DNA from: Dentipellis sp. KUC8613
Lineage: Eukaryota > Basidiomycota > Agaricomycetes > Russulales > Hericiaceae
Reading direction: 5' to 3'
DNA: 64,000 bases
NCBI GenBank assembly: GCA_002286715.1
Contig: NSJX01000059.1
Location: forward strand, 1 to 64,000
This document shows, piece by piece, positions 24,101-35,530 of the stretch. Below the pieces are notes generated by a model that had not been told where the DNA came from, did not search any database, and saw only the letters and a program-made list of their open reading frames with translations. The stretch's first letter is position 1, and the number at the start of each line of letters is the position of its first letter. The translations under genes were made by a program, and so were the position numbers.

Positions 24101-25085
24101 GGTGTGAGGCGCGTGCATTGTGGGGTGGCTTCTTTGCTGCTGAAGCGCTGACTATCTAGACGACGATATCTACATCCCTGATAGATGGATCTTGCAGCAT
24201 GCGTCAACGTGAGTCGCAACAAAGACCGACCTCGAATCCAGGCCCCGAGTCGTTCAGACGAATTTCGAGAAGCAGGCACTGGATGCTCATACCTCGTGGT
24301 CCGAAGCCAACGCTATGGCTAGAGTTGGTCTGTTGCACAGGGACATCACCGTGGCACCCGACTTTGTCATCGCACACTTATGTCGAGTCTCGATTCCAGG
24401 ACAAGCGTGGCGTTCTACTCTACGTGACAGTTGTTTCGGTAATCTGCTGCGCTGCGGTTCGCCACAATTTCAGTAGACCGTTCACCGCAGTGCATCGTGT
24501 ACGTCAAGGATTCTCTTTGAACTGCGGACCATCAGGGGACAGTAGCACCGTCACATGGCTGGATTTTCGTCGTGGCGCGCAGCTGGTACCAGTAGTTTCG
24601 AAGTCGACATCCGCGCGAGTCGGTGGCCTCGATGCCACGATGCTCTGCCCATCGCAAAGCTTTGATCACTACAGGAGACGCCTTTACGTGCACAAACAAT
24701 TAGGTGGATGAATAATCGCAACACATGCTCAAAGACGGCGTTATCGCTGCCTGTTTTATTCCATGTTAGGAACATACACCACCTGATTGCCCTTCTGTAC
24801 GACCGTCCTACAACTGTTCACAAGGCCGTGATTGTTCCGGTTGAGGCAGCAATCAATGTCTTTATCGACGCCGCCGGGATCAATCGACAACGACTGCCAT
24901 CTATATCCTAAAGCCTGGGCACGTGGCCCACGCGAACCGTGTAGTATTAAAGACGCGTTTGGTGCTGCGCGTCTCCTCCGCCTTGTGTATAACACCCACC
25001 TCTCTGCACGACGACTCTATACCCCGCCCGCCTCATACCTTCGTAAACTCCGAAGGACTCGCGATATACCCCCGCCACTTAAGCC
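24101..25085. other. Intergenic
   Basis: About 1 kb after the ABC gene. A small open frame at 24199-24711 has no recognisable domain or splice pattern and I do not call it. The last 150 bases before 25086 carry the promoter/5' UTR of the next gene (pyrimidine-rich, CCCCGCCC). Confidence 0.45.
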
Positions 25086-27805
25086 ATGCCCAAACGCGCG
25101 AAGACGCCGCCGCCCGCCGACGATGAGCCGCAGTACCTCACCGTCGTCCATCCGTACCCGCTGTGGGCGACGATGGAGCTCATCAAGGACAAGAAGGACT
25201 TCAGCCTATGGCTTGCATGCTGCACGGGTAAGACTGCCCTGTGGAGTTTCTTCTACAAGCCCTCGGTACGTTTCTCGCTTTGCGCCTCCCACCAAGGGTG
25301 GGATTGCGTTGTACCTCTTGCGCGCAGCGTCCATCATACTCAGGCAAATGCTGACGACACTTGAAATTGGTATAGGCGCCGGACATGGTGATCATCGAAG
25401 TCGATCGTGACTTCGACAATTTCAAAGGTCTGCTCGGCGCGCACCGCTGGTGCGAGTTCTTGAAGAACCCTTCGGAGGAGGAGAAGAATCAGGTAACGAA
25501 GATCTTCTACTGCAAGTATAAGAGCGGCAGGGATGTGCAGAAGCATGGTGCGCATCGTCTGTCTCACGGTCGTTCGCACTGGCTAACGTCTGCCACAGGT
25601 TGGAAGCAGGTCAATGTCGAAGAACATTGGTTCAATAAATGGAGTCCAAATAATGAGTAAGTACCACTCCATCGCCGTATCGAGTGCGCGAATGACACGG
25701 GTATTCAGCATCATAGCCTATCCATACCCCGAGACGTCCTGGTGCGCCGTTCCGTCGGAGGACGTGACAAGCGAACCTCTCTGCCGCCCGCTCCCCGTGC
25801 GGTCATTCCCACCTCCGCCCAAAGCACCAGCGCCTCCAGGTTAGTAGAAAAGTCGGTGCTTCTCATATTCACGTCTAAAGCCTATACCATAGTCGGCTCG
25901 AAGGCGTGGCTCGAGGCCAAAGCTAAGGAAAATGCTCCCGCTGCGCAGCAGCCCGAGAACAACGGGGCTGCCACCGGCAGCTCGGGCCCGCAAGCTGCTC
26001 TCGGCATCGACACGAATGTAGCCAGTGGCGGTGGTAAGAAGAAGAAAAATAAGAAGAAGAAGAATGGCGGCGCAGCTGCCACGACGGCGCCTAATTCTCC
26101 GCCTGTTGCCTCGCCCATAAGCAGAGCTGCCAGCGAGAATCCTTGTACGTGTTCTTTCCTGTTTCCTATTCCCTCTTGACATGGTCGCTCTGCAGGGACG
26201 ACCAGGCCTCCCGCGGCCAAGTCCCGCGCCTCCAGCTCGGTCGCCGCCGCGCCGCCTTCCTCTGTTGGCACCTCGCCTGGCTCTCCGGCGTGGAGCTCTG
26301 CCTCGCCCGCTGGGACCCCTCCTGTCGGCACACCGGTATCCCCGAGCGCTTGGAGCAAATCGCCCAGCTCCATCCTCGGCCCGCCTCCTGGTCTCGGTTT
26401 CGGGCCTCCTCCCGGCATCGGGCGCAAGCCGCCAGCACAGAAGTTCATCTGGAGCGACGATGTGGAGGACGACCAAAGCGAGAGCCTCCAGTTTGATCTT
26501 GGGAGCCAGGCGCGCGGGGGATTCGGTACGGGCCCCGCTGCGGACGCGGGCAGTGATGTGGAGTCGCACGTCGTCACGCGGTCTATGGCTAGCGCGAGTC
26601 TGGACGACTCCGATTCCGAAGAGGACGTGTTGCCCACCGTGCATTCCATAATCAAGGCTCCCGTGCAGCACGCGATCCCGAAGGGCAATAATGTGTGGGG
26701 CCGCCGCGACGGCGGCGTCGAGGACCGCTACGTCTCCGAGGACGAAGAGGGCAGCTCGGTGTGGCGCGACTACGGCGCGGACAGAGAGGACAAGCACCTC
26801 CCGTGGAAGAACCTCTGCAAGGTGCACGGCATCATCTGCAAGCGGGGCGTCTGCAAGGAGTACGCCATGCAGCAGATGGAGGAGCGCAAGAAGAAGGAGG
26901 CGGAGGAGAGGACGCAGAAGAAGGACCATGCGCGGAGGAAGCGCGAGAAGAGGGAGGCTCAGAAGGAGCAGGGCGGCGGGGACGCGGGGCCATGGGCCGG
27001 CGGACTCTCAGGTAAGCTCTTGATCTCCTTCCTGCGTTTAGTACGGACGATGTGAACATCCGTCGACCGTGACCGTGTTGCGCGCGGTACGTTCTTCTTG
27101 CCCTCGACAGACTCCGACCTAGACATGGACGCAAACGACCAAGACAACGATGACGACGACGACGACGACGACGACTCCGCGTCTGCCCACACGGACCAAG
27201 CCACGCCCAATCCTTGGGAAGAGCCGCCCCCCGTCCAATCTGCCGCCAACCCTTGGTCGCAGCCTCCAGCGAACCCCTGGGGTCAGGTTCCCGCCGACCC
27301 ATGGAGCCAACCCGCCGCTCAGACGGGCTGGTCGACCACCCCGAACCAGCCCGCGGACGACGACGCGCGGTCCACCGTGAGCCGCAGCTCGCAGGCCGCC
27401 TGGTGCTACAACGCCACGCCGTGGGACAACGACGGCGCCAGCAGCGTCAGCGCCGCGTCCCGTGCGCCGCGGTCCAAGGCGGCGCCCTCCCAGCCCGCGG
27501 CCGGCAACAACGACGCCGCGAGCGAGGTCGGGAGCGTCAAGAGCTCGCGCAGCAAGGCGTGGTCCGCCGTGTCGACGCCCTGGGACGCGCCCGCCCCCGC
27601 GGTGCGCAAGCCCGCTCCCAAGAACGCGAAGAACGCGCGGAACAGCCCCGCGGCGCGCCAGCCTGCTGCTGGTAAGACTGACAAGGCGTGGGGAGCCTGG
27701 GATGCCCCCGTGGCCACCAAGTCTGTCGTCAGCGCGGCTGGGAGCGAGCGCGCGAGCAATGTCTCGCACAGCGGGTGGACGAATGTGTCGCGCGGCCCTT
27801 GGTAG
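25086..27805 (+). CDS. Conserved fungal protein with Cys/His motif and NPW repeats, function unknown
   Basis: Starts MPKRAKTPPPADDEPQYLTV. The N-terminal ~130 aa is folded-looking and conserved in style (HPYPLWATMELIKDKKDF, MVIIEVDRDFDNFKGLLGAH, WCEFLKNPSEEEKNQV). A Pro/Ala/Ser-rich linker follows with a basic KKKKNKKKKN run (26036-26068), a likely nuclear or nucleolar signal. Further on come FIWSDDVEDDQSESLQF and a compact module NLCKVHGIICKRGVCKEYA, whose two Cys, His and Cys could bind zinc. A charged Lys/Glu helix follows (QQMEERKKKEAEERT). The C-terminus has an Asp10-type run and tandem NPW/DPW motifs (NPWEEPP, NPWSQPP, NPWGQVP, DPWSQPA), ending VSRGPW. Introns are GT-AG (for example after SFFYKPS and after KWSPNN). 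I do not recognise a named family; an RNA- or chromatin-linked role is only a guess. Confidence 0.78.
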
Positions 27806-28339
27806 ACGGCTCGCACGTCGCCTGCGGCCGTTCACGGTGTATTTTTGAAGGTAAGTGACATCCCTTGCATCCGTCCTGTTTTGTTTTGTACGACTATCTG
27901 TTGTTGTCCTTTCTCGTTCGCTACGTCGCGCTTGTTGTCCTCGCTTGCGTTGTTCTCTGTTATCGCGTCATGAAGTTTGAAGCTGTACACGCCATCGTTG
28001 CCGAACGCACACCCACACATTCACACATCCCCACATACATACCTAAATCAACTGTCTCGTTACCTTGTCCTACGTTCATCGCGATCAACCATTGCTATAT
28101 CCACATATTGACACCACATAAACCAAGAAACCGATGTCTCAGAACACACCGTGTAATACTGTACATAGATATCTGTATCAACAACATTCGTTTGATTTTC
28201 AGCGAGCGCAGACTGGCAAATGGGTATAAGCAGTAGATGGAATTACCAGCGAATATCATACACGGGCAAGTAGCATACGGTCCGTAATCCAACAGCAGCA
28301 GCCCAGCAACCGCAACCCACCGTCGCGCCGCAGCCCCAC
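27806..28339. other. Convergent 3' intergenic region
   Basis: Between two convergent genes. T-rich on the + strand at 27870-27960, consistent with 3' UTR. Nothing else seen. Confidence 0.5.
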
Positions 28340-29330
28340 CTACCCTAGATACTTCCATATCAAATAGAAGCAGACGAACGTGAACACAGCACCCGCAAGG
28401 AAGATATACATGTCTTGCGTACTGCGCAGCGCAATCAGCTCCCGTCACGCGCGCAAAATAAAATGAAATAAATGCGGGAATGGTAAAGCGCACCTTCTCC
28501 GCTCGATCCAGCCAATGACATCCCGACTGAGCCCGAGCGTGTTCGCCGCATCAAGCAGGCGGCGCTGCGTGCCCTTGAGCATGTTGCGCTGGTCGACGAG
28601 GTTGTCGAGCACCTCGCGGCCCTGCGCGAGGAAGTCGTCGAGCCGCGCCTCGGTGTTGTGGATGAACGTGTGCTCGTGCAGCGCGTGCTGCTCGCGCGTC
28701 ACGCCCATGTAGGACGGCGTCGGCGTGCGGAACGGCGACTCGGAGAGGTCGTCGGGCGGGTTGAGCGTCGAGCCTGGCGGGTGGAAGCGCCGCCGTGTGT
28801 CGGAGGCGCCCGGCGCGAGCGGGTTTGCGCCGGAGAGCAGCTCGGCGCGTTGTGCGTCTGCGTGCTGCGGGGTGCGCTGGTCGTCAGCGGACCTGTCGTG
28901 GTGAGTTGGATGGTGCACGCACCTCGTGTGTCATTCGCTCGAGCTCTTTCTTGAGCTCTGCATAGTCGCTTCGGAACTTTTGTAGTCGCCTGGTGTATTC
29001 ACGAAATCATCAGGTCAAATGGACTACCAAATGATAGAGATGCAAGGAACGCACGCCGACGCCTTCTCCTGCTTCGCCTTTATCATCTCGCGCCGCGCCA
29101 TGGAATCATAGTCGTCGATTGTCCTGCTCAGGCCCGTCAAGGACGCCGATACCTGCCCTAACGCCCCGCAGTCAGCCGCCCGCTATCCAGCTCCACACTC
29201 ATATCGTCCACGCCCGGAAGCAGCGAGACGCACCTAGGATAGAGGCGTTCGCTTCGCCATTGCGCAGGCGCTCCAGGTCCGCCTGGATGGAATTTGTCTG
29301 GCGCACGCCGAGGGTGTAGAGGGAGTTCAT
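28340..29330 (-). CDS. BOS1: Golgi Qb-SNARE Bos1 / membrin
   Basis: SNARE for ER-to-Golgi vesicle fusion (yeast Bos1p, animal membrin/GOSR2). Exon 1 is MNSLYTLGVRQTNSIQADLE.. (start at 29330), followed by GLSRTIDDYDSMARREMIKA and RLQKFRSDYAELKKELERM. The SNARE helix lies in HNTEARLDDFLAQGREVLDN followed by LVDQRNMLKGTQRRLLDAAN and TLGLSRDVIGWIERR, with the central-layer Gln expected of Q-SNAREs. A final intron separates a C-terminal tail anchor, DMYIFLAGAVFTFVCFYLIW ending KYLG. The linker carries TPTPSYMGVTREQ. Type and order of parts match the family well, and the tail anchor is intact. Confidence 0.93.
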
Positions 29331-30006
29331 GGGTGCGGGTCGGACTGGCAGGCGAGGTTGAACTCGAGCTCGTCGTCGGGTGTGGTGTCGGCGGGCCTCA
29401 CGGTGTCGGTGTGGTCGTACTTATGGTATCGTGGGAAACCACGTCAGTAGGACTACCTTGCCTAAACAGGCACGGTCACCGTTCCTTCTCCTCAACTCCT
29501 GCTCTCTCGTCCTCATGAAAGACATGGTGACAACGATCTCTGCGGCGAGCTTCCACGCTGAAAGAACATTGAGATGCGAAAATCAGCTGCTGATGAGGCT
29601 TTGTTTTGACCGTCAGGTGAGCATGATTCTCGCGACTGTCTTATTGTGAAGCCTTGCGCGCCTTTCCTTCGTGATATGATCACCGACTCAAACCACCGGT
29701 AAGTCCCTTTCTACATCGCGAGGCTAGCAACGCAGATACCAGAAGGAGCAGAGAAGTACCCATGGGCTGGCCTTACAAAGTCGCAGCTCACAATAAGCTG
29801 CGTCGCCCCTCGACAAACTGGGACGCAAGCCTTGTTCTCTCTTCCTCACGACGCACGCTGCACAGCTCCCGCGTCTAATCTGGAACAATAAACGCTGGGC
29901 CCCATGAACGCACTTAAGAGCATCCCTGTATTTGTGCTGTCACACACCCTGCAAGACGCTGTTTCTGTTTCCTAGTCCTCTTCCTCCCAGCACCCCGAAA
30001 CCTTCG
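29331..30006. other. Divergent promoter region
   Basis: Between BOS1 (-) and the unrecognised membrane-protein gene (+). It holds both promoters. The short frames in it look like noise. Confidence 0.45.
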
Positions 30007-30960
30007 ATGCAAGCTCTCGGCGATCTCAAGAACCTGTGGCGCTATGCCGAGCAGTGGGATCTATCCCTAGCTGAAGTAGTCAAGCTCCTGCGTATGCAGT
30101 ATTTCGGGGCGCCCATCGCCCGCACCGACTGGTTCATCGTGCCTTCCCCAGGGTATGTGGCGCGTGCACACCGCTCTTCCTAGAAGGCTCATTTATACCT
30201 TCCCGGCTTCCAGCTGCATACGAGTAAAACTATATCCCTCTCTCAAGGCATATCGCGCACAGAAGCCCTGTCTCGACCAAGCCGACTTTCCTTTGGGTCT
30301 GAAGGGCGGGCTCAGTCTGCGCCAGATTCGGACGTATTGGGGCATCGTCAATTGCGGGGTAAGTTCTCGTTTCCACTTACTGTCGCATCGCCGGACAGCC
30401 GACCGACTACCGCGCAGCCAATTGATCCCCAGCGGTGGGAGGTCTTCGAGCCTAAGGACCCCGACTGGCTCTCGGGCCTTGCGCTCATGAGCATGCTGGA
30501 CGGGCGCCGAGTCCTGCACGTCCTCTGTAAGTGCCCTCCTGACGTCCCGCATGTTGACACCGCAGCTCACATCGGCGCAGGGACGCACGACCCCAAGGAC
30601 GAGTTCTGTCCGTTCCAGGGCACGATCATGCACGAGCTGAGCGTCCTGCGGCGCATGTTCGCCGACGACCCGCAGTGGTACATCTCGCGCCTCTTCGCCG
30701 TGTCCCTCGCCGTCTGGCTCATCACGCTGATCCCGCTCCTGTGCAAGTGCGCACTGTGGGTGGTCGATGCTGCTCGGTTTGTCCGGGTGGTGGCCGGCGC
30801 CGTCGTCGATGCGGTCGATGCGGCGTGGCCGTGTGCGTATCTCACGGCGATGTACGATGCCTGGCTTGCGATGCTGAACGAGCTCATCAGTTGGGCGAAG
30901 CCCCGCGTTCGGTATTTTGTGTCTGGGAGCAAGACTGGCGGGTTCATCGCGGACCACTGA
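30007..30960 (+). CDS. Unrecognised protein with one central hydrophobic segment
   Basis: Spliced from four exons. Exon 1 starts MQALGDLKNLWRYAEQWDLS and ends ..WFIVPSPG. Intron 30153-30212 leads to CIRVKLYPSLKAYRAQKPCL and SLRQIRTYWGIVNCG. A second intron leads to PIDPQRWEVFEPKDPDWLSG, and a third, after VLHVL, to SHIGAGTHDPKDEFCPFQGT. The last exon carries a strong hydrophobic stretch LFAVSLAVWLITLIPLLCKC near the middle, then an amphipathic Val/Ala/Asp-rich region, ending SGSKTGGFIADH. About 250 aa. The continuous frame across all splices supports a real gene. The family is not recognised; it is probably membrane-bound. The start could lie in an upstream exon. Confidence 0.65.
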
Positions 30961-31171
30961 ATGCATGTACTCCGATAGGCAATTTATGGTGACATACATA
31001 TGATCAGTTTGGCAATCGCAAGCTTCGAGTAGAGCATACCCGGTAGAAGCGAGTACATAGAGTGCAACATGACCCGCACATCCTGTGTCTCGCGCCTCAC
31101 TAGCGTTCCCTGTAGATTCCCTAGCAAGGGAGGGTGAAAAAGGAAAAATAAGACTTCTGCAAACAAACGAG

Positions 31172-31255
31172 AGGCTCTGCCAGGGTTCGAACCTGGGTTT
31201 CGGGAAGCTTCATTATCTTCAAAATCCCGAGTGATAACCACTACACTACAGCGCC
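31172..31255 (-). tRNA. tRNA-Gln (anticodon UUG) with 12-nt intron
   Basis: On the minus strand the sequence starts GGCGCTGTAGTGTAGTGGTT (A box AGTGTAGTGG) and shows the anticodon stem CGGGA..TCCCG. The loop reads TTTTGA, with TTG at 31222-31220. A canonical intron of 12 nt lies one base 3' of the anticodon (31207-31218). The T arm is CCAGGTTCGAACCCTGG, with the B box GGTTCGAACCC. The acceptor stem pairs GGCGCTG with CAGAGCC, with one G-A mismatch at the fourth pair, and T is the discriminator base. The D arm matches eukaryotic tRNA-Gln. The gene decodes CAA codons. Confidence 0.92.
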
Positions 31256-32450
31256 TATAATGGTGTATCATACATGCCTCATCAGAATCCTGTCTCCGTG
31301 TAGATGTCGACAGACCAAAGGCCCACCTCCCAGACTGTTGTCCCGACTCCCAAGGGTATACTGTTGCAGTGGGGGCGTGGACTCTAGATGCCGAGGGGGT
31401 TCCAGTACGTGTCAGGCTGCTGCAAGGTGTAAAAAATGTATTGGGCAGAAATCCTCCAAAATCGACATTGCACAAGGGCGAGCAATCTCCAGCTGGGCAC
31501 TATTGGACAAGCTTGTCAACTTGGATGCGGTGTCAAACTGAAAAAAGCTGCGTTAGCTGAGAGCATAAATTGCGTGAAAGGGTTTATCGACCAGACTTCA
31601 GGGGGGATCGTGAAACCGGCGAATGTGCGTGAAAATCGAGTCGATCGCACGCCGTCATAGCGTCGTTGTTTCAAGCAAGAAGATGGCCTAGGGTGCATGA
31701 GAGGCATCATCTCTGTGTGGATGCCTTGAAGAGCAAAGAACAGTTTCAGATTTATCCTTCGCGTCTATATTTTTGTTCGTATTGATGTCCAGAGGTAGTG
31801 TTGCGCTCCGTGGGTTTCCAGGCGCCCTGTCGTGGTATCACAGCTGATTGTGAGAGTCTCCCACCTACGCTTCAAATATAGCGGCGGGCCGTCTACTATC
31901 ACAGTTGACCAGTGAATTGCCCTATTTCGTTCGGAGGACGTGCGCGCCTGTCGAATGTACCTGAAATCGACTCCAAAATGATGCAGTATTGCCCTAGGTG
32001 CGGCCGTACTTACCTGACGTCCGACGACGGGAGACAGACGTAACGACGATATGGAAAAATGCCAGTTGAACGTTCGTGCCAAGGTCGAAAGCCCATATAA
32101 GCGCTGGCAATATACTACGTACTGCGCTGCCGCCGGCATCGTCGCGATCGTCGGACGCGCGCGTTCATGCCGCCACCCGTGACCCGCGACGAGCGCGCAC
32201 TCTTCGACTACCAATACTTGACCACTGATATCTCTCTCCCCGACGTACACAACGCCAGTAACCGCGTGCCAGGCCCACAAGCCGCCGTATCGCCTCTGTT
32301 CGTACAACGCACCGTGTGGGCATCACGACACGCCTGATGGGATGTCCATCTTGCTCTACGAACGTTGATGCAAATCAGGGATCCAGAGGGCAACCCACCA
32401 TCCGAGGATATCTATAACCGAGCTATCAATATATCAAATGGGGCAGCTCA
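31256..32450. other. Intergenic, nothing recognised
   Basis: About 1.2 kb between the tRNA and the first phosphoesterase gene. The minus-strand frame at 31765-32307 has no recognisable domain. A CATATAA motif sits at 32093-32099 on the + strand without an obvious gene. I see no repeat. Confidence 0.4.
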
Positions 32451-32458
32451 GATAAAAG
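32451..32458 (+). promoter_or_regulatory. TATA-like box of phosphoesterase copy 1
   Basis: GATAAAAG lies 59-66 nt upstream of the ATG at 32517, a plausible distance for a fungal TATA element. Confidence 0.5.
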
Positions 32459-32516
32459 CCCGTTACGCCCGCCCGAGTCTTACTCGACCACAGCTGTTTG
32501 CGTCTTTCAAGAGGAC

Positions 32517-35244
32517 ATGTTTGCTCTGGCCCTCCCGGCTCTCGTCGCCAGCGCGCTCACCCTCGGAGCGCGCGCATGCGGGGACGACCACGACCACGCA
32601 CACGCACACGACTCGCACACCGACGCGTCGCTCCTCCGCAGGGCGTTTCCGTCCGTCCCGCTGCCCGCGCCCACGCGCCCGCTCGTGTGGGGCGACGTGA
32701 ACATCATCCATACGACGGACAGCCATGGCTGGCTGCTGGGGCACCAGAAGTCGTCGTGGCCAGAGCCGAATTACAGGTGCGTCGGTCTGTGTACATGTCT
32801 TGCTGGAGGAGGGATTGAGCGTTTGTGCGCGTTTAGTGGGGATTTTGGCGATTTCGCGTCGTTCGTGGCGCATATGAAGGAGATGGCGCTTGTAAGTTCG
32901 AGTTTATAAGACTCTGGTATGCGCTAACGGCTGCGTTGCGTGTAGGAGAAAGATGTCGACCTTCTGTTGGTCGATTCCGGCGACTTGCATGACGGTATGT
33001 GCTCCCTATACATGGTCGTGTGACACTGCAGAACTGACTACTGAGCCTTTCTCTTACGAAGGTACCGGCCTGTCCGACGGATTCCCTCCAGGAGGAATCG
33101 ACGGGCATGAGGTTTGTCTTCATACACTTGCCCAATCCTTCCGTACTAATTCTTTCGGCATATAGTCCAACAAATTCATCGCGCAACTGCCCTACGACCT
33201 CCTTGCTATCGGAAAGTGAGTACCGCACGTTTCAATAGCATCATGCATCTGACTGACGCGCATATATGCAGCCATGAGCTTTACATTTACGCAAACACGC
33301 TCGATATGTACGGCTTTCGTGTTTTCGCTCAGAATATTGCGCTAATTTGGGTGCATATAGGCATAAGAACTTCGCGCCCAAATTCCCTGGCCGCTACCTC
33401 TCCTCCAACGTGAACATTACTCTCAATGGTACGGACGGGAAGCCGGTCAGCGTCCCGGTCGGCAGTGAGTCGGTTACTTCTCCGTACCTGCGCCTACTCA
33501 TCTCCACAAAAGGTCGCTATGCGAAATTCAAGACCAGAAAGTGCGTGTTCCATTATCACATAAGGTGCGCTGAGGCTGATTCCGGCTCTCGTGCAGAGGC
33601 CGCAAGGTCACGTCTCTCGGCGTTCTTTTCGACTTTACCGGAAACTCTGCGAACACGACCGTGCAGAAGGTCGAGGACATGATTAAGGAGGCCTGGGTGC
33701 GCACCAGTTTTTTGCACTTCATATTCTGGTGTTGAACAGCAGTTATAGTTCGCTGAAGCCATCAAAGAGGAGCCCGATTTCTTCCTGCTTGCAGGGTAAG
33801 CAGCCTTCCTTCTTAGACTGCGCGTAAGGCTCATGTATGTTTCTAGACACATGCCTGTCTCGAAAGACAAGTGTATTCGCATTCCTCCATATCCTTCGAC
33901 CCTGGCTGACGGTGTTTGAATAGGGCCCACCGTCTTCAACGCCGTCCGCGCTGTCCACCCGACGACGCCTATCTTGATCCTCGGCGGCCACACTCACATT
34001 CGTGACTGTCAGCAATACGACAACCGTTCTATTGCGCTGGAGAGTGGGAGGTACATGGAGACTGTCGGTATGTACGGCCTATCTCGCCTTTCGATCATTA
34101 TCGCTGACTGGATCTGTAGGCTGGTTGAGTAAGTTTGCAGTCCTAGCTTGCGTCGACGTTTTCTTAGATGAGCTTTGCAGGCGCGGGTTTGGACGAAAGG
34201 CATGGCAAGAAGGATATCTCTTTCACGAGACGCTACCTGGATCCAAACCGTGTCACATACGAGGTAATTCAAAACCTGTCGTGCCCCCAGCCCGTACTCA
34301 CGCGCATATAGTATCACACCGGACGCAAGAACAACACGTTCGACACCGTGCGCGGCAAGGAGATCACCAAGGGTCTCAACCAGCTGTCCGACAACTTTGA
34401 CCTGTCCTTCCTGTACGGAACGGCGCCCCAGGATTATACCCTGAGCCGGTACGAATCTCTCCGCTCCTGCTATCGTAAACTACTAATCCCATACTTTGCA
34501 GGAACCCATACCCCTCAAACGGCTCGCTCCTCTCCCTCTTCGCCGAACAAGCCACGCCCACCGCGCTCGCGATCAACAACAGCCGCGCCTCGATCCCGAA
34601 GTACATCATCTCGAACTCGGGCGCGCTGCGCTTCGACCTGTACAAGGGCTCGTTCACGAAGAACGACCAGCTGACGTCGTCGCCGTTCGTCGACGCGTAC
34701 TCGTTCATCCCGAACGTCACGCTCAGCGTCGCGCAGGCGCTCTTCGCGGAGCTCAACAAGCAGGGCGAGACGCGCCGCGCGCTCGAGGCGTACGATGCCG
34801 CGCTGTACGAGCGCGGCGAGGTCGGCATGCGGTACAAGGCGTGGCTGGAGGAGATGGACAAGCGGCATGGGATCGCGCTGCGCGATGCGAGCAATTTGAC
34901 GTTGGGATATGTCACAAAAGATGTGAGTTCATCTCTATGTTTTGACCAACCTTCCTCGTGCTGACCCGCGCGTCCGCCAGAACTGCCCGGGCGTCGGCGA
35001 CGACATCGCGCACGCGCCGCTGCCGTTCTTCTCCACGCCGGCCTTCATCGCGTCGGCCGCGCCAAACGTGTCTGCAAGCGCGCCCATCGATCTTGTCTAC
35101 GTGAACTTCTTCCAGCCGCAGCTCCTGCAGGTTCTCAACAGCGTGCAGAGCGCACGCCAGTATACCGCGACGGATACGACGGTGTATACGCCGCTGCTGA
35201 CGAACGAGGTGCTGGGGCTGTTTGCGCAGGCGGCGTGGAATTAG
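32517..35244 (+). CDS. Secreted/vacuolar metallophosphoesterase, 5'-nucleotidase family, copy 1
   Basis: Calcineurin-like phosphoesterase of the yeast YHR202W / 5'-nucleotidase type. Signal peptide [20 protein letters not shown], then a His/Asp-rich stretch ([12 protein letters not shown]) and a dibasic LLRRAF site that Kex2 could cut. Metal-site motifs in order: [11 protein letters not shown] (Asp-x-His), [35 protein letters not shown] and [13 protein letters not shown]. The C-terminal nucleotidase-like domain includes [66 protein letters not shown] and ends [10 protein letters not shown]. About ten short introns, all GT-AG. Intact. Likely hydrolyses phosphate esters of nucleotides outside the cell or in the vacuole; exact substrate unknown. 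Two paralogues follow at 40.7 and 52.7 kb. Confidence 0.92.
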
Positions 35245-35530
35245 AGGGTATGGGTGGGAAGATTGCTGCTGCGTGAATTATACCTCCGTTTTATCAGTCG
35301 ACTTGTCAAAAATTGAATCCCAGGAACTGATAGAGCAGCTAATATGAAAGGATGAGTTTCCGAACTCAGTGAGCGGAGGACGCGACGCGAGGGCCGGGTC
35401 ACGCATCGGACGCGCCTGTCACGGGGGGTGACGCGTGACGATACGCGTTTCTCGCTTTCAATAGGGGCGCGCTGTCACACCACGCCTGTCGCCGTCCAAT
35501 CTCCTTCCACCACCGCTGCACCACTGGCGT
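35245..35530. other. Intergenic
   Basis: 3' flank of phosphoesterase copy 1. Around 35380-35450 it is rich in CG dinucleotides (GGACGCGACGCG, GGTGACGCGTGACG). No gene is seen. Confidence 0.45.

Noticed and set aside
24199..24711. 170-codon frame after the ABC gene
   Set aside because: No domain, no coding bias, no splice continuation; treated as intergenic.
25841..26929. 362-codon minus-strand frame opposite the NPW-repeat gene
   Set aside because: Shadow frame; the + strand protein has consistent splicing and recognisable motifs.
31765..32307. 180-codon minus-strand frame upstream of phosphoesterase copy 1
   Set aside because: No recognisable domain or codon bias; composition resembles spacer.
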